The notes under the pieces were generated by a model that saw only the letters and a list, made by a program, of their open reading frames with translations, made no database searches and had not been told where the DNA came from. Positions 27,613 to 36,072 of a DNA stretch of 54,730 nucleotides are shown here, piece after piece. This DNA is from JADKBO01 sp037968395. Its GTDB lineage: Bacteria; Bacteroidota; Bacteroidia; Chitinophagales; Saprospiraceae. Position numbers and translations under genes: made by a program. The stretch spans positions 1 to 54,730 of the forward strand of contig JBBKVK010000218.1 of NCBI GenBank assembly GCA_037968395.1, given 5' to 3'. Numbering within the stretch: the stretch's first letter is position 1; each line of letters begins with the position of its first letter.

Positions 27613-27646
27613 TTAAACTCTTAACCTTGAACTTTAAACTCTTAAC
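27613..27646. repeat. Two copies of a 13-mer near the DUF4249 end
   Basis: TTAAACTCTTAAC occurs at 27613-27625 and again at 27634-27646, with a 21-base period. It borders the 3' end of the DUF4249 gene and looks like degenerate intergenic low-complexity sequence. Confidence 0.6.
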
Positions 27647-27655
27647 TAATATATC

Positions 27656-28642
27656 CTACTGAAAATTTAAAGGAGCCGTAACGGGATTGTCTCTTAAATC
27701 GTCTTGTGTATCACCTTTTAACTGTATATCTAGTACTTCTAAGTGTGAGCGAGAGGAGAATATACCTCTACCTCTTGATAAGTTAGAATAGTTAGGGATT
27801 TCTCCACTAGAGGTAATACCTAGATTGGCTTGTGCTACTTTTAAGTAATCTTGGATCTCAACACCTCCAGACACTAAAGTATAGTCGATACCTGAAAAAT
27901 ATCTTTTTGCCCCTGCAACTACTGGAATATTAGCAGCTAAAAAACTATAAAACTCTGCACCTTTTACTGGATATGTGTTGCCTTCAACATTGTTAAATAG
28001 GTTCCAAACTAAGGATTTATCAGTACTAACGCCTTCAATTTCTTCTCTATACTTAATTATAAAAACTCCTGTTGCTAAAAATCCACCTGTTACCCTTGAC
28101 CAGCTAATATTTACGTTTTTATCCAAAGGAAAGCTTATCGCTGTTCCATTTGGGGCAGAAGAATTAGGTGTGCTTGAAGATGGCTTTTCTACGATAAAGG
28201 TCGATGAAGTAACCGTTTCTTCTCCAGGTATTTCTACTTCGATTCTGTAATTTATCTTTTGGTTTAGCTTGATTACCTTATTCGATATTTTGTATAAGTA
28301 GTTTGGTGCTGTTGCAAATGCCCCTTCTTGTCTTTGGTATCCTTCTAAATTGCCGTCAACTCTTGTTAATGTAAAAGTTTCATCAGTCACATTATTTATC
28401 AATCTTACGACTGCATTATCATAATACAACTGATTTGGGTCTAAGGCTAGTTGAGTGGCAGGAATATTTGGATCAACAAATGCTTTTTCTACTCTAATGT
28501 AATGTGCAGTGTCTTGAGCATCTAGTAATCCGTAAACTATTGGAATATTAACTTCTCCGGTAACAAGATCAAACTCATTTGAACACGATGATATACCTAC
28601 TAATACCACTAAAGAAAATACTAACCCTACTAATTTACTCAT
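27656..28642 (-). CDS. DUF4249-family lipoprotein
   Basis: The 328-residue protein starts with a lipoprotein signal with lipobox VGISSC. The DUF4249 family features are FDLVTGEVNIPIVYGLLDAQDTAHYIRVEKAFVDPN near residues 25-65, NVTDETFTLTR, and a beta-rich middle containing YRIEVEIPGEETVTSS. It resembles an outer-membrane-associated partner of TonB-dependent receptors, next to which this family is usually encoded. No such receptor is in the window, so its role here is undefined. A TATTTTCG -7-like box (28665-28672 on the plus coordinates) lies 22 bases upstream of the ATG. Confidence 0.8.
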   Translation of the reverse strand: MSKLVGLVFSLVVLVGISSCSNEFDLVTGEVNIPIVYGLLDAQDTAHYIRVEKAFVDPNIPATQLALDPNQLYYDNAVVRLINNVTDETFTLTRVDGNLEGYQRQEGAFATAPNYLYKISNKVIKLNQKINYRIEVEIPGEETVTSSTFIVEKPSSSTPNSSAPNGTAISFPLDKNVNISWSRVTGGFLATGVFIIKYREEIEGVSTDKSLVWNLFNNVEGNTYPVKGAEFYSFLAANIPVVAGAKRYFSGIDYTLVSGGVEIQDYLKVAQANLGITSSGEIPNYSNLSRGRGIFSSRSHLEVLDIQLKGDTQDDLRDNPVTAPLNFQ

Positions 28643-28664
28643 TGGAACTTTTTAATTGAAGTGG

Positions 28665-28672
28665 CGAAAATA
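28665..28672 (-). promoter_or_regulatory. -7-like element of the DUF4249 gene
   Basis: On the minus strand the box reads TATTTTCG, one base off the TAnnTTTG consensus. A weak ATTG sits about 22 bases upstream. It is placed 22 bases before the ATG. Confidence 0.4.
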
Positions 28673-28774
28673 ACACAATTGTCAATACTATCATCAATCT
28701 TCTCTTGATATATTATCAACCTATGCCGACATTTCATCTATTTGATAAGATTGACAAAGCCTTCTCAGAATTTC

Positions 28775-29650
28775 TTAATTTCGCTTCTTACTTGGTTTAC
28801 CAAACAAATCAACATCACTTTTAGTTTTTGGTTGATAATAAATAGACTCAGGGGTCGAAATTTGGTGTTCTATTTTATTAACCCTATTCCACACATTATC
28901 CTTCCAAATATAACCAACATATGTACCGTCAGGAATTTTAACTGGTTGACCTGAAGTAGATATCCCAAAAGATGGTACTACAAAATCATGAACTATCATT
29001 CCCATTGACTCATTGTAGTTTGAGTTTACATTGGCTTTCTCTGAGTAATCAATGATTAATCTATTTTTAATGGTAGGCCGCTCATTACCATCGGCTATTT
29101 TAAAACTTTTCTTACCAAATTTAGGGATGCCTTCTTCAAAATACATCTCATCTATTACTTTGATTTGGACATCTCGATCTGCTCCGTTATAACCAAATAG
29201 AAAATACCTTTTTTGCTTATCTACTGTTTTTTCTACCATATTATAATAGAGAGACCCGTACCAATAGTCTTGATCACAAGGATCATATTCTGGATCTTCC
29301 ATTGTTGCAGAACGATCTTTTAAAGGGATGAGATTGCCATTTGCTTTTTGGATGTAGCCGTAGTACTTATATGCCTCGTTTTGGCTTTGAACTTGCCAAG
29401 TAATAATTCTAAATGATTTGTCGCTTGGATATTTTACAGATATCCATTTCAAAAAGGCTAAATCTTGATTATAACTTCCGTCTTGTTTAAGATAATCATC
29501 AAATAGCACATTAAACTCAGATATTGCTCTATCTCGATGATCTGCCTCAAATGCATTCGTCATTACGTCGCAATAAAATGCCATATCATCTTGTCCAAAA
29601 GACATAAATGGGACAAACAAGATCAGCAGTATTTTTATTCTTTTTAACAT
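28775..29650 (-). CDS. Secreted protein of unknown function
   Basis: Starting at the ATG at 29650 gives 291 residues with a clean signal peptide (MLKRIKILLILFVPFMSFGQ). An earlier start at 29692 would put 14 polar residues ahead of it. The mature protein has DEYFEEGIPKFGKK-like and DPCDQDYWYGSLYYNMVEK segments and the tail KTKSDVDLFGKPSKKRN with a basic end. I do not recognise a characterised family. Its sequence style (secreted, Tyr/Asp-rich beta protein) is common in Bacteroidota. It is separated from the thioesterase gene by about 130 bases and is probably its own unit. Confidence 0.75.
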   Translation of the reverse strand: MLKRIKILLILFVPFMSFGQDDMAFYCDVMTNAFEADHRDRAISEFNVLFDDYLKQDGSYNQDLAFLKWISVKYPSDKSFRIITWQVQSQNEAYKYYGYIQKANGNLIPLKDRSATMEDPEYDPCDQDYWYGSLYYNMVEKTVDKQKRYFLFGYNGADRDVQIKVIDEMYFEEGIPKFGKKSFKIADGNERPTIKNRLIIDYSEKANVNSNYNESMGMIVHDFVVPSFGISTSGQPVKIPDGTYVGYIWKDNVWNRVNKIEHQISTPESIYYQPKTKSDVDLFGKPSKKRN

Positions 29651-29777
29651 ATATATTGTGTTGAATTGCTTGTCATTCATAAAGAATTGCAATTATCTGT
29701 AGAATTGCCTTAATAACAATATAATTAAGGATAATATTCTATTGTTTTCCAATTTTAACAATATTTAAACTAAAAGA

Positions 29778-30305
29778 TTAATTCCCTGCAAGATATGCAA
29801 TAACTTCTTTAGCATCAGAAGGCTTCATTCTTCCACTTTGAATAAGCCTAATCTCTCTCCTTCTGTTGGCGCTTTCATACCGAGAAAGTTCTTCATCAGA
29901 TCTAGGTCTTACTTTTGGCACTTTGATAGGTTTCTGTGTGACGCTATCAATTGCTACAAAAGATAAATAGGCATGATTAGATTTTCTAGCTCCTGACCCT
30001 GTGATGTCATTTGCGGTGACTTCAACAAACACTTCAATTGAAGTATTCCATGCTCTTGTTACATAAGCTCTCAGGGTAATAACTTCACCAAGTTTAATCC
30101 CGTCATGGAATGAAACGTGATCCACAGATGCTGTTACCACATGTGATTCGCTATGCTTAGCTGCTGAAATAGCTGCGACAATATCCATCCATTTCATCAA
30201 TATACCACCCATTAGGTTTCCCAAAGGGTTAGTATCATTTGGCATGATCATTTCTGTCATGATCGTAACCGAATCTGATACTAGTTTTTCCTTTTTATCA
30301 CTCAT
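29778..30305 (-). CDS. Acyl-CoA thioesterase (hotdog fold)
   Basis: This 175-residue hotdog-fold enzyme hydrolyses acyl-CoAs. It has the family start ETVTIMTEMIMPNDTNPLGNLMGGILMKWMD, in which the NPLGNLMGG loop supplies the catalytic Asp/Asn region, then AAISAAKHSESHVVTASVDHVSFHDGIKLGEVITLRAYV and the following strands. This matches the YciA/BFIT-like acyl-CoA thioesterases. A basic extension of about 45 residues follows the hotdog domain. It begins directly after the lipB stop, so the two are co-transcribed. Confidence 0.9.
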   Translation of the reverse strand: MSDKKEKLVSDSVTIMTEMIMPNDTNPLGNLMGGILMKWMDIVAAISAAKHSESHVVTASVDHVSFHDGIKLGEVITLRAYVTRAWNTSIEVFVEVTANDITGSGARKSNHAYLSFVAIDSVTQKPIKVPKVRPRSDEELSRYESANRRREIRLIQSGRMKPSDAKEVIAYLAGN

Positions 30306-30938
30306 CTATAAATAATCAAAATTAAATACAGCGGCAAAATTAATCTTTAGTTTAGATCTCACTTCATCTAAGTTCATTTCTTTAGCCAACTCTTTCCTCA
30401 AAGAAGTTACGGTTTTGTCCTCATCCACTATACCACAAGGGATAATATGATCAAAATAATCTAAGTCTGTATTTACGTTAAAAGCAAATCCATGCATGGT
30501 GACCCATCTTGACAAATGTACACCGATGGCACAAATTTTTCTATATCTCCCATCAGTTTCGTTTGGAGCAAGCCATACACCGGTATGCTTTGGCAGTCTA
30601 ATCCCTGCTAATCCATATTCTGCAAGAGTTAAGATGATACATTCTTCAATAAACCGAACATATTTATGAACATCTGTAAAATATTCATCCAAATCAAAGA
30701 TCGGGTAGCCTGTAATTTGGCCAGGACCATGATAAGTAATATCTCCTCCTCTGTTTATTTTATAAAACTCTATCTCTTCAGCTTCTCTTTTTGAGTTTGA
30801 AATCAACAAATGATCTTCTGACCCACTCTTACCTAATGTGTATACATGTTTATGTTCACAAAATATAAGTTGGTTGGTTTGTCTTTTAGAATGTCTCTCT
30901 TCATTACTCAGATCTCTCCACAATAGTTTATTACTCAC
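30306..30938 (-). CDS. lipB: Octanoyl-ACP:protein transferase, start uncertain
   Basis: LipB transfers octanoate from acyl carrier protein to lipoyl domains. The core is intact: FCEHKHVYTLGKSG near residue 28, RGGDITYHGPGQITGYPIFDL near 63, CAIGVHLSRWVTMHGFAFNVN near 130, the catalytic Cys in IIPCGI near 160, and TSLRKEL. The first standard start in frame is the GTG at 30938, but it removes the conserved N-terminal strand and helix. The open frame continues upstream to about 31037 and encodes VLYSEWYSTTYQDAWDKQ, which aligns with the expected LipB N-terminus (for example RQLGTVDYRTAWQLQ). No ATG, GTG or TTG exists in that extension. A non-standard start such as ATA at 31034, or a base error, is likely. 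Confidence 0.88.
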   Translation of the reverse strand: MSNKLLWRDLSNEERHSKRQTNQLIFCEHKHVYTLGKSGSEDHLLISNSKREAEEIEFYKINRGGDITYHGPGQITGYPIFDLDEYFTDVHKYVRFIEECIILTLAEYGLAGIRLPKHTGVWLAPNETDGRYRKICAIGVHLSRWVTMHGFAFNVNTDLDYFDHIIPCGIVDEDKTVTSLRKELAKEMNLDEVRSKLKINFAAVFNFDYL

Positions 30939-31067
30939 TAAGTCCTTATGGATAGTAGTCTGTTTGTCCCAAGCATCTTGATATGTGGTGCTGTACCACT
31001 CTGAATATAGTACTTTTGGTCTGATGTCTTCTATGAATTAAATGATGAATATTAGAGATTATTTAAT

Positions 31068-31565
31068 TTAATTCTCCTTTTCTAGCTCTTCTTTTAACTT
31101 ATCTCCTAAGTCATTTATAGCATCTAATACACTATCTAGTCCTTTTTTGATGTCATTTCCAAATAGGTCTTTTGCCATTTTCAATACATCTCTATCTCCA
31201 TCTTTTAGCATTTCATTTATATCCTTATTAAAATCCTTAGAAAGGTTTTGTTTGGCGTCATCGTATGCATCTGAAAGGTCTCCATTATATCTGTTATAAT
31301 AGAATTTCAGGGTCTTTGTCCAAAATAACTTTTTCTCTTCAATGGATAAATCATTTTTAAACTCTTGATAACATCTATCTACATAATCTTTAAATTCTGC
31401 ATCCTCTGAAGTCCAATTATCGGCTTTGTCCATTCTCTTTTTTTCTGCTTTGTCTACAAAAGCCTCAAAAGAAGTTAGGAATGATTCCTTATTAGGACAA
31501 TGCATTAAGTTACATGAAGAGATAATAATGATTGAAACTAATACTAAAAATGATACACCTTTCAT
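31068..31565 (-). CDS. DUF6565-family lipoprotein
   Basis: The 165-residue product has a lipobox IIISSC, then a helical, highly charged domain (KESFLTSFEAFVDKAEKKRMDKADNWTSEDAEFKDYVDRCYQEF near residues 28-70). It ends with a Lys/Glu-rich helix. This matches the small DUF6565 family of Bacteroidota lipoproteins, whose function is not known. It is predicted to be all alpha-helical and anchored in the outer or inner membrane. It lies upstream of lipB with about 30 bases between its stop and the lipB open frame. Confidence 0.75.
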   Translation of the reverse strand: MKGVSFLVLVSIIIISSCNLMHCPNKESFLTSFEAFVDKAEKKRMDKADNWTSEDAEFKDYVDRCYQEFKNDLSIEEKKLFWTKTLKFYYNRYNGDLSDAYDDAKQNLSKDFNKDINEMLKDGDRDVLKMAKDLFGNDIKKGLDSVLDAINDLGDKLKEELEKEN

Positions 31566-31692
31566 ATATTATATTAAGTTTTATTTAGAATTAAACTGTG
31601 AATATTACTACACAGCTCTTGTAAATATTATTATTTAATGAATTGATTTAATCATGATATTAAAGTAATTAATATTATAACCATTGTTTTGT

Positions 31693-31700
31693 TATTTTTG
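31693..31700 (+). promoter_or_regulatory. -7 element upstream of uppS
   Basis: TATTTTTG matches TAnnTTTG and lies 29 bases before the uppS ATG. The -33 region is not convincing. Confidence 0.5.
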
Positions 31701-31729
31701 TGCCGAACTTTGAATATTAAACACAATTA

Positions 31730-32476
31730 ATGGACAAAATTACTTCAGAAATCGATAAAACCAAACTACCAAGACATATTGCTATCATAATGGATGGCAA
31801 TGGCCGGTGGGCAAAATCAAAAGGCAAGCCAAGATTGTTTGGGCATAAAAATGGAGTAACAGCAGTAAGAGAAGTATCTGAAGGAGCTGCCGAACTTGGA
31901 ATTGAGCACCTTACATTGTATGCTTTCTCAACAGAAAACTGGAATCGTCCAGCATTTGAAGTAAATGCATTGATGGCACTTTTGGTAGAAACTATAAAAA
32001 AAGAGGTAAAAACATTAAACCAAAATAACATTCGACTAAATGCAATAGGTGACCTTGAAAAATTGCCAGCAAAAAGCTACAAAGCATTAATGTCAGCAAT
32101 TGATGACACTAAAAATAATACTAGAATGACACTCCACTTAGCGCTTAACTATAGTGCTAGATGGGAGATAGTAAATGCAACTAAGAATATTGCAAATGAC
32201 GTTGCAAATGGTAAACTTACACCTGAAGCTATTGATGAAAGGCTCTTTACCAAATACCTTGCTACTGCAGACATTCCAGATCCAGAATTATTAATCCGTA
32301 CAAGTGGCGAACATAGAATTTCTAATTACTTATTGTGGCAAATTGCATATAGCGAACTCTATTTCACTGAAGTGTTTTGGCCTGACTTTAATAAACAGAA
32401 TTTGGCTGACGCAATAGTAGATTATCAAAAGAGAGAACGTCGATTTGGTAAAACCAGTGAGCAACTTGAGAAATAA
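31730..32476 (+). CDS. uppS: Undecaprenyl pyrophosphate synthase
   Basis: UppS makes the C55 carrier lipid used for peptidoglycan and surface polysaccharides. The 248-residue protein starts LPRHIAIIMDGNGRWAKSKG, with the catalytic Asp in IMDGNGRWA near residue 26. It continues HKNGVTAVREVSEGAAELGIEHLTLYAFSTENWNRP and ends with ELLIRTSGEHRISNYLLWQIAYSELYFTE near 195-220, the conserved C-terminal block. All cis-prenyltransferase motifs are present. It is followed by bamA, a common arrangement in this phylum, but a promoter is visible between the two. Confidence 0.96.
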   Translation: MDKITSEIDKTKLPRHIAIIMDGNGRWAKSKGKPRLFGHKNGVTAVREVSEGAAELGIEHLTLYAFSTENWNRPAFEVNALMALLVETIKKEVKTLNQNNIRLNAIGDLEKLPAKSYKALMSAIDDTKNNTRMTLHLALNYSARWEIVNATKNIANDVANGKLTPEAIDERLFTKYLATADIPDPELLIRTSGEHRISNYLLWQIAYSELYFTEVFWPDFNKQNLADAIVDYQKRERRFGKTSEQLEK

Positions 32477-32588
32477 ACGAAAAGTCTTAAGAATTAGTTA
32501 ATAGTCAACATTGTGATGAATAGAAATCACATCAAGGGCGTTAACCTATCATAATAAAACAACATCCTTACTTTAAGCGTATCAAAAC

Positions 32589-32619
32589 TTTCACAATCCA
32601 TAATAAATTCCTACTTTTG
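32589..32619 (+). promoter_or_regulatory. Promoter of bamA
   Basis: TTTC at 32589-32592 and TACTTTTG at 32612-32619 are separated by 19 bases, a good -33/-7 fit. The ATG follows 31 bases after the -7 box. Confidence 0.65.
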
Positions 32620-32650
32620 CAGCCGCAAATAGGATCACATAAAATTCAAC

Positions 32651-35272
32651 ATGACATTGCTAAAAAAAATAGGCTCAACATTATCGCTGATTTTAATATT
32701 CCTTACCTCAACTTACGCCCAAATAGAAACGCCAATATTTGACTATTCTAAAAGAGCTGAGTATGAAATAGGAGGAATTAATATTATTGGAGCGGAAAAT
32801 AGAGATCGAAATGCCATAAAATCAATTGCAGGATTTAGAGAAGGTGACAAAATTAATATCCCGAGCCAAGAAACCTCTAAAGCCATTAAATCGCTGATGA
32901 AGTTGCAACTTTTTGAAGATGTGCAAATCTTAGTGGACAGTATTGTTGATGAGAGTTTTGTATACTTGACAATGGAGTTAATAGAGAGACCGACACTTTC
33001 TAGGTTTACCTACACAGGTGTTAAAAAATCAATCCATGAAGAGTTAAATGACATTGTCAATGGTATCATTAACAAAGAAGGAATCGTAACAGAAGATCAA
33101 AAAAACTTAGTCAAGAAAAAGTTGGAAGAATTCTACATCGAAAAAGGTAGATTAAATGCCAATGTAGAAGTTAAAGAAAAGAAAGATCCAAGTAGAGATA
33201 ATTCCATCATTCTAGAATTTGTGATTGATAGAGGGGATAGGGTTAAAATTAAAGATATAGTATTTGAAGGAAATGAAAATTTTTCAGCAAGAAAGCTGAG
33301 AAAGAAAATGAAAGAGACAAAACGTAAGAAAGCTATATTTAAAAAATCTAAGTTTATTAGCAAAGATTACGAAGAGGACAAGAAATCACTAATCACTTTT
33401 TACAACAACAATGGCTATAAAAATGCAAAAATAGTTAGCGATTCAATTGAAACAGAAAAAGATGGAGATCTTAAAATCCATTTAAAATTAGAAGAAGGGA
33501 ATGTTTTTCATATCAAAAACATAGTATGGAAAGGTAACTCCTTATATACTGACGAATACCTAAATGCAATATTAGGAATTAGCAAAGGAGATGTTTATAA
33601 TCCAGAGCTTATGGAAAACAGGTTAAGATTTTCACAAGATGGTCGGGACATTTCTTCAATATATCTAGATGATGGATACCTAGGTTTTCAAGTAGATCCA
33701 GTAGAAGTTTCTGTTGAAAATGACTCAATTGATATCGAAATGAGAATCTATGAAGGTCCTCAATTCACTATCAACAATGTTGTGATTAACGGTAATGACC
33801 GAACACATGAAGATGTAGTAAGAAGAGAAATAAGAACAGCTCCAGGGCAAAAATTTTCAAGATCTGCAATCATTAGATCGCAAAGAGAGATCATAAACTT
33901 AGGATATTTTAATCCTGAGTCTTTAGGGATAGAGACACCCGTAAACCAAGCTAGAGGAACAGTAGATATCGTATATAATTTGGAAGAAAGACCTGCGGAT
34001 CAGCTAGAGTTATCTGCTGGATATGGAGGTTTTAGTGGTTTGATAGGTACCTTAGGAGTTACATTTAATAATTTTTCTATTGCCAATGTAAGGGATAGAA
34101 GCACTTGGGCTCCTCTTCCTCAAGGTGACGGGCAAAAGCTATCAGTGAGATTACAGTCTAACAGTAGGTTTTTTAAATCATATAATATTTCATTTACAGA
34201 GCCTTGGCTGGGTGGTAAAAAACCAAGATCCTTGACTGTAGGAGCAGTAGCTTCTTCTTTTGATTACACTTCATTAAATTCTGGTAAATTTTCGATTATT
34301 AGAGGTTTTGCTGGGTTGGGTAGCCAATTAAAATGGCCTGATGACTTTTTCTCAAGTTCTACAACTTTAAATTTAGAATCTATAAAATTAGACAATTACC
34401 AAAACACTAACTTTAGTGTTAAAGAAAATGGTCGTTTCTTTAATATATTTGATGGAAACTTTAAGAACTTCTCAATTCAACAGACTTTTGCTAGAAGCTC
34501 TATAAGTGATCCATTATTCCCTCGAAGTGGATCTAGAGTATCACTTACAATGAAATTTACGCCTCCATACTCTTTGTTTAGAGACAATGTATTACAAGAT
34601 CCTACTGCTGAAGAAAGAGAAAATATCAGGCAATCTATTCAATTAGACAGAGGACCAGCAGTACCAGTTACAGAAGCAGAATTAGAAAATGCTGTAAATA
34701 GTATCAGATTGGCAGATAAATTTGAATGGTTAGAATATCATAAATGGAGTTTTAACTCAGAATGGTATTTTAACTTAGTGGATAAATTGGTATTAAAAGC
34801 CCAAGCTAAGATAGGTGTATTGGGTTATTACAATAAAGATTTGGGCGTTACGCCATTTGAAAGATTTGAGCTTGGAGGCGATGGTCTTACCAATCAAAAC
34901 AACCAGATACAAGGTAGAGACATATTAGCACTTAGAGGTTATGAAGTTGAGGATATACAAGCCAACTCAGAAGGTGGAGGCACAATATTTAACAAATATA
35001 CTTTAGAATTAAGGTATCCATTATCGTTAAATCCTAGTTCCACAATATATGTCACTGGCTTTTTACAAGGAGGAAATGCTTGGAGTAGATTTAGAGATTT
35101 TAATCCTTTTGAAGTTAAAAAATCAGCAGGAATGGGTCTGAGGGTCTTCCTTCCGATGTTTGGTCTATTAGGGTTTGATTACGGTATTGGTTTTGATAAA
35201 AATCTAGCATCAACTGCCAAATGGACTGACTATGCTAAATTTAATATTATCATTGGATTTGAACCAGAATAG
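32651..35272 (+). CDS. bamA: Outer membrane protein assembly factor BamA
   Basis: BamA inserts beta-barrels into the outer membrane. The 873-residue protein has a signal peptide (LLKKIGSTLSLILIFLTSTYAQ). POTRA repeats follow with typical xxIxFEGNxxxxxxxL features, such as VKIKDIVFEGNENFSARKLRKKM near 205, FHIKNIVWKGNSLYTDEYL near 285 and FTINNVVINGNDRTHEDVVRREI near 370. The barrel then starts around residue 450 (LELSAGYGGFSGLIGTLG), and the L6-loop-like GRDILALRGYEVED lies near 755. The C-terminus ends IIGFEPE rather than in a Phe, a small departure from the usual outer-membrane signature. It lies next to the Skp-like chaperone, its functional partner. Confidence 0.95.
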   Translation: MTLLKKIGSTLSLILIFLTSTYAQIETPIFDYSKRAEYEIGGINIIGAENRDRNAIKSIAGFREGDKINIPSQETSKAIKSLMKLQLFEDVQILVDSIVDESFVYLTMELIERPTLSRFTYTGVKKSIHEELNDIVNGIINKEGIVTEDQKNLVKKKLEEFYIEKGRLNANVEVKEKKDPSRDNSIILEFVIDRGDRVKIKDIVFEGNENFSARKLRKKMKETKRKKAIFKKSKFISKDYEEDKKSLITFYNNNGYKNAKIVSDSIETEKDGDLKIHLKLEEGNVFHIKNIVWKGNSLYTDEYLNAILGISKGDVYNPELMENRLRFSQDGRDISSIYLDDGYLGFQVDPVEVSVENDSIDIEMRIYEGPQFTINNVVINGNDRTHEDVVRREIRTAPGQKFSRSAIIRSQREIINLGYFNPESLGIETPVNQARGTVDIVYNLEERPADQLELSAGYGGFSGLIGTLGVTFNNFSIANVRDRSTWAPLPQGDGQKLSVRLQSNSRFFKSYNISFTEPWLGGKKPRSLTVGAVASSFDYTSLNSGKFSIIRGFAGLGSQLKWPDDFFSSSTTLNLESIKLDNYQNTNFSVKENGRFFNIFDGNFKNFSIQQTFARSSISDPLFPRSGSRVSLTMKFTPPYSLFRDNVLQDPTAEERENIRQSIQLDRGPAVPVTEAELENAVNSIRLADKFEWLEYHKWSFNSEWYFNLVDKLVLKAQAKIGVLGYYNKDLGVTPFERFELGGDGLTNQNNQIQGRDILALRGYEVEDIQANSEGGGTIFNKYTLELRYPLSLNPSSTIYVTGFLQGGNAWSRFRDFNPFEVKKSAGMGLRVFLPMFGLLGFDYGIGFDKNLASTAKWTDYAKFNIIIGFEPE

Positions 35273-35291
35273 ATATTTTTCGATGAATAAT

Positions 35292-35321
35292 TTTGAGAGT
35301 CGTGGGACAATCATATATTTG
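35292..35321 (+). promoter_or_regulatory. Promoter of the OmpH/Skp gene
   Basis: TTTG at 35292-35295 and TATATTTG at 35314-35321 are spaced by 18 bases, an exact consensus match. The predicted leader is about 130 bases before the ATG at 35457, unusually long here. Confidence 0.7.
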
Positions 35322-35456
35322 CGATTAAATTAGGAATCGACAAAGTTAAAAAAGCGTTAATTCATACTATTAGTGTTATTTTTCTTTTAGAATACCGTCA
35401 ACATATTGAGTTCGTTTAAAAAAGCTCAGTATTATTAAAACAAAATTAAAAAATAA

Positions 35457-35960
35457 ATGAGAAGATTATTATTTGCATTCGTGATAACATTTCTGACTAC
35501 AGCAGTTGCATTTAGTCAAGCGCCTAAGTTTGGTTATGTTAATTCACAAGAGCTATTAGCTGAAATGCCGGAGATAAAGCAAGCTGATTCTGAATTAGAC
35601 ACATATCAAAAACAATTGATCACAAAAGGTCAAGAGATGATGAAGTCTTTAGAAACTGAATACCAAGCATATGTAGAGTCTGCAAAGCAAGGTTTATTGT
35701 CTCAAGTACAAGTGCAACAAAAAGAAGCTGCACTAAGCACTAAACAACAAGACATACAAGCTTATGAACAAGAAGTTCAACAAAAGCTTGCTACTAAAAG
35801 AGAGGTATTGTACAAGCCTATACTTGATAAAGTAAAAGGAGCAATCGAAACTTACGGAAAAGAAAATGGATTTACCATGATCTTTGACACAAGCACAGGT
35901 ACATTGCTTCATGCATCTGAAAGCGATAATTTGATAGAACAGATCAAAGCTAAACTATAA
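35457..35960 (+). CDS. OmpH/Skp-family periplasmic chaperone
   Basis: This 167-residue protein has a signal peptide (RLLFAFVITFLTTAVAFSQ), then FGYVNSQELLAEMPEIKQADSELDTYQKQL. A long coiled-coil follows (about residues 45-130, rich in Lys/Glu/Gln), and the tail LDKVKGAIETYGKENGFTMIFDTSTGTLLHA matches the Skp/OmpH C-terminal strand region. It would escort unfolded outer-membrane proteins to BamA, encoded just upstream. It is a single-gene unit bracketed by an exact promoter and a strong terminator. Confidence 0.93.
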   Translation: MRRLLFAFVITFLTTAVAFSQAPKFGYVNSQELLAEMPEIKQADSELDTYQKQLITKGQEMMKSLETEYQAYVESAKQGLLSQVQVQQKEAALSTKQQDIQAYEQEVQQKLATKREVLYKPILDKVKGAIETYGKENGFTMIFDTSTGTLLHASESDNLIEQIKAKL

Positions 35961-35987
35961 TACTTTATAGAAGTTATCATAAAATTG

Positions 35988-36017
35988 AAAAAGCTTGGCA
36001 AAATGTCAGGCTTTTTT
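35988..36017 (+). terminator. Intrinsic terminator after the Skp gene
   Basis: AAAAAGCTTGGC (35988-35999) pairs with GTCAGGCTTTTT (36005-36016) over a 5-base loop, including two G-T pairs, and runs into Ts. Its span covers the ATG at 35995 proposed by a naive dusB start, arguing against that start. Confidence 0.85.
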
Positions 36018-36060
36018 CATTAGAAGACATCTTGTTCATAAATATTCAATCAAATTCTTT

Positions 36061-36068
36061 TACTTTTG
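36061..36068 (+). promoter_or_regulatory. -7 element four bases from the dusB start
   Basis: TACTTTTG matches TAnnTTTG, and the dusB ATG at 36073 follows after only CATT. If initiation occurs the usual few bases downstream of this box, the mRNA starts at or beside the A of the start codon. Confidence 0.6.
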
Positions 36069-36072
36069 CATT

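Noticed and set aside
35995..36072. Longer dusB start at 35995
   Set aside because: The extra 26 codons run through the terminator at 35988-36017 and the -7 box at 36061-36068, and lie ahead of the conserved LGDFPLLLAPM start.
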